Positions 1-7,910 of a stretch of DNA of 64,000 bases are shown piece by piece. The notes below the pieces were generated by a model. That model was given only the letters and a program-made list of their open reading frames with translations, had not been told where the DNA came from and did no database searches. The translations under genes and the position numbers were made by a program. The DNA is from Ponticaulis koreensis DSM 19734 (lineage in GTDB: Bacteria; Pseudomonadota; Alphaproteobacteria; Caulobacterales; Hyphomonadaceae), in the NCBI RefSeq assembly GCF_000420665.1, contig NZ_ATVJ01000001.1, positions 868,001 through 932,000 of the forward strand, written 5' to 3'. Each line of letters opens with the position of its first letter. The stretch's first letter is position 1.

Positions 1-1499
1 TGACAGATCGATTGACGGGTGTGTTTGAAGGCCTGACGGGTCGCGGCGCGCTGTCAGAGAAAGATGTCAGCAATGCAATGCGTGAAATCCGCGTCGCTCT
101 TCTTGAAGCCGACGTCGCGCTGCCAGTTGTAAAAGACTTTATCGCCAAGGTTCGCGAAGAAGCCGTTGGCGAAGCGGTGATCAAATCGGTCACGCCGGGC
201 CAGATGGTCATCAAAATCGTCCATGATGCTCTTGTTGAGATGCTGGGCGGTGAAGATGAAGAAGGCGCAGCGGCTAAGCTGAAAATCGACAGCCCGCCAG
301 CTGTCATCATGATGGCCGGTCTGCAGGGCTCTGGTAAGACGACCACAACCGGTAAGCTTGCCAAGCGCCTGAAGGAAAAAGAGCGTAAGAAAGTTCTTCT
401 CGCCTCGCTCGACGTGCGCCGTCCGGCGGCGATGCAGCAGCTCGCTATTCTGGCCGAGCAGGTCGGCGTGTCTTCGCTGCCAATCGTTGAAGGCCAGCTT
501 CCGGCAGATATTACCAAGCGCGCGCTTCAGTCCGCCAAGCTTCAGGGCTTTGATGTTGTCATCCTCGATACGGCGGGTCGTACGACCCTCGACGAGCAGA
601 TGATGAACGAGGCCGACGATGTCGCTAAAATCGCCAAGCCTCAGGAAACACTCCTCGTTGCTGACGCGCTGACAGGTCAGGACGCCGTTGAAACAGCCAA
701 GCGCTTCCATGAGCGTCTCCCGCTGACCGGTCTTGTTCTTACTCGTATGGATGGTGACGGCCGCGGTGGTGCAGCGCTCTCCATGCGCGCAGTCACTGGT
801 CTGCCAATCAAATTTCTCGGTGTCGGCGAGAAACTGGACGGCCTTGAAGTCTTCGCGGCCAAACGCGTTGCGGGCCGTATTCTCGGTCGTGGTGACATTG
901 TCTCGCTGGTTGAAAAAGCCGGCGAGCAGATGGACGCCGAAAAGGCCGAACGTCTCGCTAAGAAAATGGCGAAAGGTCAGTTCGATCTTGATGATCTGGC
1001 AGAACAGCTTCGCCAGCTTCAGCGCATGGGCGGCCTTGGCGGTATCGCAGGCATGCTTCCGGGCGCGAAAAAAGCCAAACAGGCGCTTGCTGGCGCCAAT
1101 ATGGATGACAGTGTCATCAAACGTCAGGAAGCAATCATCTCTTCCATGACGAAGAAAGAACGCGCCAAGCCTGCGCTTCTCAATGCGTCTCGCCGTAAGC
1201 GTATCGCTGCGGGTGCGGGCGTAGAGGTGTCGGACGTCAACAAAGTGCTGAAAATGCACAAGCAGATGTCCGACATGATGAAGAAAATGGGCAAGGGCGG
1301 CATGAAGGGCCTTATGGGCGCTATGGGCGGCATGGGCGTGTCTCAGGGTGACCTTGCTAAAATGGCTGCGCGTAATGGCGGTATGGGCGGCGGTATGCCG
1401 GGCCTTGGTGGTCCGGGCGCGCCAGGCGGCCTTCCGGGCCTTGGCGGCGGCGCACTTCCGGGCGGTCTGCCGGGTCTTCCGGGAGCGAAGAAGAAATGA
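1..1499 (+). CDS. ffh: Signal recognition particle GTPase Ffh (SRP54), 5' end outside window
   Basis: Ffh binds signal sequences on translating ribosomes together with 4.5S RNA and docks on FtsY at the inner membrane. The frame is open through the left edge: the bases before the TTG at 12 encode TDRL and join TGVFEGLTGRG, the usual Ffh N-terminus, so roughly ten residues with the true start are missing. Counted from 12, the GTPase motifs are the P-loop GLQGSGKTTTTGK near residue 103, DTAGR near 186 and TRMDGDGRGG near 244. A methionine-rich M domain follows from about 310, and the last 80 residues are a Gly/Met/Pro-rich tail ending in KKK. The stop overlaps the next start by ATGA, so translation is probably coupled. 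Confidence 0.97.
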   Translation, partial: TDRLTGVFEGLTGRGALSEKDVSNAMREIRVALLEADVALPVVKDFIAKVREEAVGEAVIKSVTPGQMVIKIVHDALVEMLGGEDEEGAAAKLKIDSPPAVIMMAGLQGSGKTTTTGKLAKRLKEKERKKVLLASLDVRRPAAMQQLAILAEQVGVSSLPIVEGQLPADITKRALQSAKLQGFDVVILDTAGRTTLDEQMMNEADDVAKIAKPQETLLVADALTGQDAVETAKRFHERLPLTGLVLTRMDGDGRGGAALSMRAVTGLPIKFLGVGEKLDGLEVFAAKRVAGRILGRGDIVSLVEKAGEQMDAEKAERLAKKMAKGQFDLDDLAEQLRQLQRMGGLGGIAGMLPGAKKAKQALAGANMDDSVIKRQEAIISSMTKKERAKPALLNASRRKRIAAGAGVEVSDVNKVLKMHKQMSDMMKKMGKGGMKGLMGAMGGMGVSQGDLAKMAARNGGMGGGMPGLGGPGAPGGLPGLGGGALPGGLPGLPGAKKK

Positions 1500-1702
1500 G
1501 CGATAAGTCAGAGACTTTTATTCTTTCGGCGGACAGATTTCGTATTGTCCGCGCGATTGGGGCCATTTTTATTGCTGTTGGTCTATTAGCTGTTTTCGTG
1601 GATCTTGCGTTCATTAGCGACCATAAAAACGAATTGATGTTTTTTGGATTTGGCTGGGTCCTTGCGACGCTGGTCCTTGATCCTAAGCAAGGTGCTAAAT
1701 GA
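1496..1702 (+). CDS. Small membrane protein, two predicted transmembrane helices
   Basis: A 68-residue protein with two hydrophobic segments, around residues 16-39 and 46-61, joined by a short charged loop (SDHKNE). I do not recognise the family. Its ATG overlaps the ffh stop (ATGA) and its own stop overlaps the next ATG the same way. This places it inside a translationally coupled ffh operon and makes it a real gene despite its size. An inner-membrane location is inferred from hydrophobicity only. Confidence 0.75.
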   Translation: MSDKSETFILSADRFRIVRAIGAIFIAVGLLAVFVDLAFISDHKNELMFFGFGWVLATLVLDPKQGAK

Positions 1703-2289
1703 CCACGCTCGAAGATCTGAAAGCCGCGCACCTTAAAGAGCGTCAGGCCGCTTATGGACGCCTGCGCGGTGGTTTCCCGATTCCAATGTCCGGAACGGTT
1801 TACTGGCTTGTGATTGCGGCTATGTCGCAAATGTTCGCACCAGCGCAGCAGCTCTTTTACAGCTTCGTCGCAAGTGGCGCGATCTTCCCGATGGCGCTTC
1901 TGTTTGCGGCGCTGTTCAAGAACGACTTCATGAAAGACAAGGGCGTCGCGACAAGCGTGCTCGTGCCAGCTTTCATTTCCATGCTCTTGTTCTGGCCTAT
2001 GGTCGTCGTCGCGGTCGCTGAAGGCAGTGCAGATATTGCGCTTGTTATTCTGGCGATCGGCCTGTCCATCCACTGGCCGGTGATTGGCTGGAGCTATGGG
2101 CGCACCCCAATTTTCTGCGCCCATTCCATTATTCGCGCGGTTCTGGTGCTTGCGCTTTATTTCCTTTTCCCGGAACAGCGCTTCCTTTTCATCCCGTTGG
2201 CAGTTGCATTTGTGTATGCAGTGACTGTATTAGCGCTGATCCTGGATTCAGGACGTTTTGCCAAGGCCAAAGCGGAGGGCGCTGAATGA
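1699..2289 (+). CDS. Conserved integral membrane protein, possibly DUF7010-like
   Basis: A 196-residue protein with a hydrophilic N-terminus of about 30 residues, a segment rich in Gly and Pro, and then five or six hydrophobic helices. A motif HWPVIGWSYG lies near residues 121-130. The overall shape resembles membrane proteins annotated as DUF7010, but I hold that assignment loosely and know no biochemical function. It overlaps its neighbours by ATGA on both sides and so belongs to the coupled run from ffh to chorismate mutase. Confidence 0.7.
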   Translation: MTTLEDLKAAHLKERQAAYGRLRGGFPIPMSGTVYWLVIAAMSQMFAPAQQLFYSFVASGAIFPMALLFAALFKNDFMKDKGVATSVLVPAFISMLLFWPMVVVAVAEGSADIALVILAIGLSIHWPVIGWSYGRTPIFCAHSIIRAVLVLALYFLFPEQRFLFIPLAVAFVYAVTVLALILDSGRFAKAKAEGAE

Positions 2290-2582
2290 GCTCACCAATG
2301 GACGAACTTCTGCGCTTGCGCGCCAGCATTGATAACCTCGATGCCGTGCTGCTGCATACGCTGGCTGAACGTTTCAAGCTGACCAAACAGGTCGGTGTAC
2401 TGAAAGCCGAAAACGCGCTTCCACCGTCTGATAAACAGCGTGAAGCCGAACAAATTTACCGCTTGCGCAAGCTGGCCGATGACGCAGGTCTCGACCCGGC
2501 TTTTGCCGAGCAGTTCCTCAACTTCATTGTGGCGGAAGTGATCCGGCACCATGAGAAAATCCGGTCAGAGGGTACGGACTAA
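2286..2582 (+). CDS. Chorismate mutase, AroQ class
   Basis: Converts chorismate to prephenate on the way to phenylalanine and tyrosine. This is a free-standing 98-residue all-helical mutase, the size of the AroQ domain alone. Residues matching the E. coli P-protein active site are present with an offset of one: Arg12, Arg29, Lys40, Asp49, Arg52 and Glu53. A mutase gene between ffh and rpsP is a familiar arrangement in alphaproteobacteria. The ATG overlaps the preceding stop (ATGA), so it is the fourth gene of the coupled ffh run. Confidence 0.93.
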   Translation: MSSPMDELLRLRASIDNLDAVLLHTLAERFKLTKQVGVLKAENALPPSDKQREAEQIYRLRKLADDAGLDPAFAEQFLNFIVAEVIRHHEKIRSEGTD

Positions 2583-2656
2583 ACCTCTCTATTGTTGGGC
2601 CTTTCAATGTGACTGGCCTGAAATGAAGCGCCATAAGATACTTAAGGAGATACACC

Positions 2657-3076
2657 ATGGCTCTTAAAATTCGCCTCGCTCGCGGCGGCTCTAAAAAACG
2701 CCCGTTCTACCGCGTTGTTGTTGCTGACTCCCGTTCACCACGTGACGGCCGTTTCATCGAGAAAATCGGTAACTATGACCCGCGTCTTCCAAAAGACTCC
2801 GAGAGCCGCGTAAACATCGACGCTGAAAAAGCTGCAGCGTGGATCGCGAAAGGCGCACAGCCAACTGACCGTGTTGCTCGCTTCCTGAGCCAGATCGAAG
2901 TTGACGGTAAGCCGGTTTACACATGGACAGCGTCCAACAACCCGAACAAAGGCGAGCCAGGCACAAAAGCTAAAGAGCGCGCTCAAGAGAAAGCTGACAA
3001 AGCTGCTGCTGCGGCTGAAGCGGCTGCAGAAGCTGAAGCTGCACCAGCTGAAGAAGAAGCTGCTGCTGAAGAGTAA
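2657..3076 (+). CDS. rpsP: 30S ribosomal protein S16
   Basis: Component of the small ribosomal subunit body. The N-terminus [20 protein letters not shown] and the following [10 protein letters not shown] are classic S16. The 139-residue protein has a roughly 40-residue C-terminal extension made almost only of Ala, Glu and Lys, longer than in E. coli S16 but common in alphaproteobacteria. The start has a strong ribosome site (AAGGAGAT, 2643-2650). A strong terminator follows at 3100-3130, so rpsP is not co-transcribed with rimM here. Confidence 0.97.
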   Translation: MALKIRLARGGSKKRPFYRVVVADSRSPRDGRFIEKIGNYDPRLPKDSESRVNIDAEKAAAWIAKGAQPTDRVARFLSQIEVDGKPVYTWTASNNPNKGEPGTKAKERAQEKADKAAAAAEAAAEAEAAPAEEEAAAEE

Positions 3077-3099
3077 GCTTTACGCTGAATCTGATTTTG

Positions 3100-3130
3100 A
3101 GCCCTTCGCCTCTGGCGGGGGGCTTTTTTT
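3100..3130 (+). terminator. Rho-independent terminator after rpsP
   Basis: An 11-bp stem (3100-3110 with 3114-3124, two G-T wobbles, 3-nt loop) is followed directly by a run of seven T. It closes the ffh-rpsP transcription unit. Confidence 0.9.
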
Positions 3131-3148
3131 ATGCGTCCATCCGTAAAG

Positions 3149-3178
3149 TTGTCAGGCGTTCAGCTTTGCTCGTATAAT
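3149..3178 (+). promoter_or_regulatory. Sigma-70-like promoter of the first crystallin gene
   Basis: TTGTCA at 3149-3154 and a perfect TATAAT at 3173-3178 are 18 nt apart, just beyond the rpsP terminator and about 33 nt before the ATG at 3211. The element CGTTCAGCT (3157-3165) between the boxes recurs upstream of the two sister genes. Confidence 0.7.
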
Positions 3179-3210
3179 TTCACCATATCGAGGTCGAGGG
3201 GACGCATAAC

Positions 3211-4377
3211 ATGACTGGTTTCAAGACGCTTTTTAAGTCCGCATTGATTGCTGCGGGGCTGATTTTGCCCGCGCAGGCACAGTATGGCTCTGGCGAGCTT
3301 CAATTGTTCAGCCTGGATTATTTCGGCGGGCAGACGGCCAGCATAAGGCAGGAAACCTCGCAAATGAGGTTCTCTCAGCTTGGCGATGACACGCGTTCCA
3401 TTCGTGTGCGCGGGGGTGACTGGATCGCCTGCCGCGATGCCTATTATGCAGGTCCATGTCTTTATATCAGTCAGGATGTGCAATCGCTCGGTGAGTTTGG
3501 CATGGCGGACACGATTTCCTCCATCATGCCTGCACCATATGATCTGGAGCTGAAGCACGGCTCTATTTTTGCCCGTAATCCTGCAGGTGGCTTCACCTTC
3601 TTCCGCCGCGAGAACAACAACACGGTCATTCCGTTCGAAGCGACGGGTACTGTGGGTTATGGCTCATCCGGTTCTGGCAATTACGGCAGCGGCTATAACA
3701 ATAACGGGTCCGGCTATAATCAGGGCGGCTCCTACGGCAATAACAATAATTCAGGTTATCCGCCGCCGGATGAGCCACCTTATACTGGCCCACGTAATCC
3801 GGCTTTGATCGTCTATGACGAAACCGATTATGGCGGCGAAGCGATTGGGACGAACCGCGATATCGCACGTCTCTGGGATTATGACTTCGACAACCGGATC
3901 AGCTCGGTCGAGATTATTCGCGGCGAGTGGGAGTTTTGCGAGGGTTCAAATTTCCGCGGCGATTGCGTCATTCTGACGGCGGATGAAACCCGTCTTTATG
4001 CGATCCAGCTGGACAATCGCATTTCCTCTATTCGCGAAGTGCCGGTCGGTACGCTTGCCCAGCGCGAGGAAGAGGAGCGTCTGCGCCGGGAAGAAGAGGC
4101 TCGTCTGCTGCGTGAGGCGCTCGCACGGGCCGATGTGGTTGTGTACCAGCATTCAAACTTTGAGGGTCGTCCATATCCCGTGGAGAACGATATTTCAGGT
4201 CTCGGCAATACGGGCATGAATGATGAAATCAGCTCTATTCAGGTCCGCCGTGGCACCTGGGAGATCTGTTCGGACGGTAATTATCGCGGTCGCTGCGAGA
4301 CAATTTCTGCGGACATGCCGCGTCTCAACGGCATTCGGATGAATGACAATATCTCGTCCATCCGCCGCGTGAACTGA
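3211..4377 (+). CDS. Secreted protein with three beta/gamma-crystallin domains
   Basis: Predicted exported protein of 388 residues. A signal peptide ends at AQA, residues 21-23. A divergent first crystallin domain covers about 28-110, a Gly/Asn/Tyr/Ser-rich linker about 145-190, and two well-formed domains about 195-277 and 304-388, separated by a charged Glu/Arg helix. Each good domain carries two copies of the calcium-binding signature (N/D)(N/D)xx(S/T)S: DNRISS twice in the second, NDEISS and NDNISS in the third. The first domain has only degenerate copies (DDTRSI, ADTISS). Each domain also has a W-x-x-C pattern followed by a second Cys, which could form a disulfide. Calcium binding is inferred from the motif; the biological role is unknown. 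It has its own promoter and is the first of three tandem paralogues. Confidence 0.88.
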   Translation: MTGFKTLFKSALIAAGLILPAQAQYGSGELQLFSLDYFGGQTASIRQETSQMRFSQLGDDTRSIRVRGGDWIACRDAYYAGPCLYISQDVQSLGEFGMADTISSIMPAPYDLELKHGSIFARNPAGGFTFFRRENNNTVIPFEATGTVGYGSSGSGNYGSGYNNNGSGYNQGGSYGNNNNSGYPPPDEPPYTGPRNPALIVYDETDYGGEAIGTNRDIARLWDYDFDNRISSVEIIRGEWEFCEGSNFRGDCVILTADETRLYAIQLDNRISSIREVPVGTLAQREEEERLRREEEARLLREALARADVVVYQHSNFEGRPYPVENDISGLGNTGMNDEISSIQVRRGTWEICSDGNYRGRCETISADMPRLNGIRMNDNISSIRRVN

Positions 4378-4475
4378 GCGGGTTTCTGAACAAAACCTGC
4401 AAGAAGCAGTTGTCTCTCATTCAGATAGGTTCCGGTAACCTTGTTTCATCGGGACCTTCAAACATGGAGAGACAC

Positions 4476-5195
4476 GTGAAACTTAAAACAATTCTGACGA
4501 CACTTTTAGCGGGTTCTGCCTGCGCCCTGATGGCTGCGGCACCTGCGAGTGCTGATCGATACGACCAACGCCGCGGCCCGGCGACAGGCGATGTTGTGCT
4601 TTTTGAACATTCAAACTTTGAAGGTCAGGCCGTCGAGATTACCGGCGCCGTACCTTTTCTGAATGAGGCCCGCTTTAATGATCGCACAAGCTCTATCGCG
4701 ATCCGACGCGGCGCCTGGGAAGTCTGCACAGACGCGAACTTCCGTGGTCGCTGTGAGGTGATCCAGGGTAATGTGGATCGTCTCAACTACCTGCAGCTCA
4801 ACGATAATATTTCGTCCATCCGTCCGGTGAGTGGCCGTTTCGGCTTCAACCATCGCGGCAATGACGGGCGCTATGGAAATCGTGGTTACGGAAACGACCG
4901 CTACGGCGATAACCGCTGGGGCTATAATGACGGTCCTGCCAGCCGCGCCGACATTGTTCTGTTTGAAGACAGCTATTTTTCCGGTCGCGCTCTGGCGGTG
5001 AATGGCGATCTGCCTGATTTTGCGGATACAGGCCTTAATGACCGTGTGTCATCTATTCAGGTGAACCGTGGTGCATGGGAAATCTGCGTCGACTCTGTTT
5101 TCCGTGGCCGTTGTACGGTTGTGACGCGGTCTTCTGATGCGCTGAACGACATCCGGATGAACGACAACATCTCATCGATCCGCCGAATTGGCTGA
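4476..5195 (+). CDS. Secreted protein with two beta/gamma-crystallin domains
   Basis: A 239-residue paralogue of the genes on either side. I place the start at GTG 4476 because GGAGAG (4466-4471) sits just upstream and the product then begins directly with a signal peptide (MKLKTILTTLLAG, cleavage after ASA). ATG 4464 is the alternative. Crystallin domains span about 37-118 and 158-239, joined by a Gly/Asn/Arg/Tyr linker. All four calcium signatures are intact: NDRTSS, NDNISS, NDRVSS and NDNISS. It is the simplest member of the trio. Own terminator at 5219-5243. Confidence 0.87.
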   Translation: MKLKTILTTLLAGSACALMAAAPASADRYDQRRGPATGDVVLFEHSNFEGQAVEITGAVPFLNEARFNDRTSSIAIRRGAWEVCTDANFRGRCEVIQGNVDRLNYLQLNDNISSIRPVSGRFGFNHRGNDGRYGNRGYGNDRYGDNRWGYNDGPASRADIVLFEDSYFSGRALAVNGDLPDFADTGLNDRVSSIQVNRGAWEICVDSVFRGRCTVVTRSSDALNDIRMNDNISSIRRIG

Positions 5196-5218
5196 TCAGA
5201 CTGTGAGCGCAGACCCTG

Positions 5219-5243
5219 AACCCTCGCTCTGGCGGGGGTTTTT
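5219..5243 (+). terminator. Rho-independent terminator after the second crystallin gene
   Basis: A 9-bp stem (5219-5227 with 5232-5240, one wobble, loop TCTG) runs into a five-T tract. It separates the second and third crystallin genes into different transcripts. Confidence 0.85.
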
Positions 5244-5336
5244 GCGTTTTTGGCTTGGTTAAACATCTGTTGCCGAGCGTTCAGGGTCGTTCAGCTAAGT
5301 TATCAACATGTACGGGGCTAACTTGAGGAACAGGCT

Positions 5337-7253
5337 ATGAAAAATACAAAATCCGTTCTGAAGCTTATAGGTGGAGCAGCGGCGGCGCTCGGTTTTGCAG
5401 CGACGGCTCATGCCAATCATGGCGAACTCGTTTTGTTTGATGGCGCCAATTTCAACGGCGAAGCGCGGGCGATTAACGGACCGATTGATACGCTTGTTGA
5501 TCTGCGCTTCAACGACCGCGCCGCGAGCATTGATTTTCAGGGACCAGGTTGGCTCCTGTGTAAGGATTCTTTTTACGAAGGTCCGTGTCTGGTTGCGCGT
5601 CAGCCGATTGCCGATCTCGACAGATTTGGCATGGGCGACGAAATTACATCGGCTTATCCAATCGACCCTCAGAACCCGTATCCGCACGGAACGGTTTTTG
5701 GTGTGAACTGGGCGGGTGATCTCGTGTTTTACGAAGCGGACCTGTTCGGCAATCTTTCCGAGCTGAGCCCGTATGATACCTGGGGCTATTACGCCTATGA
5801 CTATGGGTATGGTGCCGGCACTTACACGGGCGCTTACGGCGAATTTGGCCGGTATGGTCAGTACAACCCGTACTACCCGCGGTATGACTATAATCAGGCG
5901 AGTTGGACCGGTTATCGTGGTCCGCGCAATGCTGACATCGTCCTGTATCGCGACTCCAATTTCCGTGGCTCGGCCTATGGCCTGAACCGGAGCGCGTGGA
6001 GCCTAAGCAATCTCTACTTCAATGATGAAGTAAGCTCGATTGAGGTGCGTCGTGGTACATGGGAAGTCTGCACAGATGCGAACTTCCAGGGCACGTGTCG
6101 GATCATAGACAACAGCCAGGGACGCCTCAATAACATTCGTCTGAACGACAATATTTCATCCATCCGACGTGTCGGACGCGGCTCAGGTAACAATAATGGC
6201 CGCTATGGTGGTGGACGTGGAAACCATGGTGGTCGCGATGGCGGCTATAATGGTGGCCGGAATCATGGTGACGGAGACCGCGGCGGACGTCGCGGTGGTA
6301 ACCGTGGCGGCAATTATGGCAATGCCGATGCGATCCTGTTCGAACACGCCAATTATGGCGGCCGTAGCATTCCGGTCAGCCGGAGCATTGGAAACCTTGG
6401 AACGATTGGCCTTAATGATGCTGCCAGCTCTATCCGTATTCGTTCGGGTACATGGGAAGTCTGTGAGCATCCGAACTTTCAGGGCCGCTGTCAGGTTGTC
6501 ACGGTCGATACGAACACGCTCGGTGGCTATCGCCTGAACGACAATATCTCGTCCATTCGCCGCGTGAATGGCGGTGGTGGCCGGAACAACGGAAACGTTG
6601 GTGGCGGGCGTCGCGGCGGTGATGACAACGCACGTGATCGCAACCGTGACCATGATAATAACGCCCGCGACAGGAACCGTGATCGAGACCGGGATGGTGC
6701 GAGAGACCGTAACCGCGATGGAAACCGTGACCGCACGAACCGGAACACGCCGCCGAACACTGATGTGTTGGTGGGTGGCCGGAATGGCAATGACCGGATC
6801 AACCGAGACCGCAATAGCCGCCGCGATCAGCCTGTAGATCAGGTGCGCAATGGCCGTGGTGGTCAGGATGGAGGTTGGAACCGTAACCGTGACGGACGCA
6901 GTGGTGATCGGGCGAACAATCGCAACCGTGATAGTGACCGCGCGAACCGTGGACGTCGCGGTGGCCGCGTAGAGGGCAACCCGTATGCGGGTGCTGAGCC
7001 ACGTGCAAACCGCGGTAACCGGAATGAAGGTCGTCGCAATGAGGTGAACAATAACCGTCGCAGCAACCAGCCGGTTTCTCAGCCGCAGCGTCCGCCGCGC
7101 GTTCAGTCTCCTCCTCCGCCGCCACCTCCGGCGCCGCGTCCACAGGCGTCACCGCCACCACCACCTCCGCCGCCTGCGCCACCACCGCGGACGAATAACC
7201 GGAACACAGACAATCTGCCTCCGGGTCTTCGCCGGGTGATGCGCGACAACTAA
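5337..7253 (+). CDS. Secreted protein with three beta/gamma-crystallin domains and a disordered Arg/Asp/Asn- and Pro-rich tail
   Basis: A 638-residue protein with a signal peptide (cleavage after AHA, about residue 26). The first crystallin domain (27-108) is degenerate: NDRAAS and GDEITS replace the calcium motif. It is followed by an HGTVFGVNWAG segment matched by HGSIFARNPAG in the first sister gene, so these two share an architecture. Domains 2 (about 198-278) and 3 (about 329-410) have intact signatures: NDEVSS, NDNISS, NDAASS and NDNISS. From 411 to about 570 comes an Arg/Asp/Asn/Gly repeat region, then polyproline tracts at about 597-625 and a short LPPGLRRVMRDN end. The tail looks intrinsically disordered; wall, surface or polyanion contact is speculation. 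GAGGAA lies upstream of the ATG. Confidence 0.87.
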   Translation: MKNTKSVLKLIGGAAAALGFAATAHANHGELVLFDGANFNGEARAINGPIDTLVDLRFNDRAASIDFQGPGWLLCKDSFYEGPCLVARQPIADLDRFGMGDEITSAYPIDPQNPYPHGTVFGVNWAGDLVFYEADLFGNLSELSPYDTWGYYAYDYGYGAGTYTGAYGEFGRYGQYNPYYPRYDYNQASWTGYRGPRNADIVLYRDSNFRGSAYGLNRSAWSLSNLYFNDEVSSIEVRRGTWEVCTDANFQGTCRIIDNSQGRLNNIRLNDNISSIRRVGRGSGNNNGRYGGGRGNHGGRDGGYNGGRNHGDGDRGGRRGGNRGGNYGNADAILFEHANYGGRSIPVSRSIGNLGTIGLNDAASSIRIRSGTWEVCEHPNFQGRCQVVTVDTNTLGGYRLNDNISSIRRVNGGGGRNNGNVGGGRRGGDDNARDRNRDHDNNARDRNRDRDRDGARDRNRDGNRDRTNRNTPPNTDVLVGGRNGNDRINRDRNSRRDQPVDQVRNGRGGQDGGWNRNRDGRSGDRANNRNRDSDRANRGRRGGRVEGNPYAGAEPRANRGNRNEGRRNEVNNNRRSNQPVSQPQRPPRVQSPPPPPPPAPRPQASPPPPPPPPAPPPRTNNRNTDNLPPGLRRVMRDN

Positions 7254-7295
7254 GGCCATTCCTCTTGCCAGTCGGCAGGGTGTATGAGTAATCCG

Positions 7296-7333
7296 TCTGC
7301 GGCGCTCTTTATCGGGCGCCGCAGATTTTGTTT
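7296..7333 (+). terminator. Rho-independent terminator between the third crystallin gene and rimM
   Basis: A perfect 10-bp stem TCTGCGGCGC / GCGCCGCAGA (7296-7305 with 7316-7325, 10-nt loop) precedes TTTTGTTT. It ends only nine bases before the rimM ATG, so it may also limit read-through into rimM. Confidence 0.85.
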
Positions 7334-7341
7334 GGAATGCT

Positions 7342-7896
7342 ATGGCAGTCGATAAGTCTCTTGTTTGTGTAGGTGCGATTGGCGGCGCGCATGGTGTGCG
7401 CGGTGAAGTGCGCGTACGAAGCTTCACGCTCTATCCTGAAGATGTGTTCGCCTACGGGCCGCTTCTGAACGAGACCGGATCTGTCATGCTGACGGCCAAA
7501 ACGGCACGTCCTTCAAAGAACCATTTCGTAGTTGAAGCCGAAGAGACGAAAACCCGTGAAGAATGGGAAGCGCTCAAGGGCGAGAAGCTCTATGTCCATC
7601 GCGACATGCTGCCAGAGCCTGAAGACGATGAATTTTATTATGATGATCTTCTCGGCCTCACCGTTACCCATATGGACGGGCGCGCGCTGGGTAAGGTGAA
7701 GTCGGTCCAGAATTTTGGCGCGGATGACCTGTTGGAAGTCGTCGCACCGGATAATCGGACGGCTTATTTTCTGCCTTTTACCAAGGCAGTGATCCCCGTT
7801 ATCCGAATGGCTGAAAAAGAACTTCTTGCAGAGCCGGATGAAAGCTATTTGCCTGAGCAATTACAGACCGGCGAGGGAGAGTCCGCCGGCGAATAG
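7342..7896 (+). CDS. rimM: Ribosome maturation factor RimM
   Basis: Assists 16S rRNA processing and assembly of the 30S head, binding S19. The 184-residue protein has the N-terminal barrel signature VGAIGGAHGVRGEVRV and a C-terminal PRC-barrel (DDLLGLTVTHMDGRALGKV, then FGADDLLEV). rpsP, its usual direct neighbour, is 4.3 kb upstream across the crystallin genes, and trmD, the usual next gene, does not follow. An acetyltransferase comes next after 14 bp. Confidence 0.95.
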   Translation: MAVDKSLVCVGAIGGAHGVRGEVRVRSFTLYPEDVFAYGPLLNETGSVMLTAKTARPSKNHFVVEAEETKTREEWEALKGEKLYVHRDMLPEPEDDEFYYDDLLGLTVTHMDGRALGKVKSVQNFGADDLLEVVAPDNRTAYFLPFTKAVIPVIRMAEKELLAEPDESYLPEQLQTGEGESAGE

Positions 7897-7910
7897 TTTC
7901 AGGAGCGGTC

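Noticed and set aside
54-1259. Long minus-strand open frame of 401 residues across ffh
   Set aside because: Entirely antisense to the conserved Ffh GTPase, Cys/His/Phe-rich without domain pattern; a shadow of GC-skewed codon use.
6183-7185. Minus-strand frames of 95-156 residues across the third crystallin gene
   Set aside because: Low-complexity complements of the Arg/Asp and Pro repeats; the plus-strand frame has a signal peptide and conserved domains.
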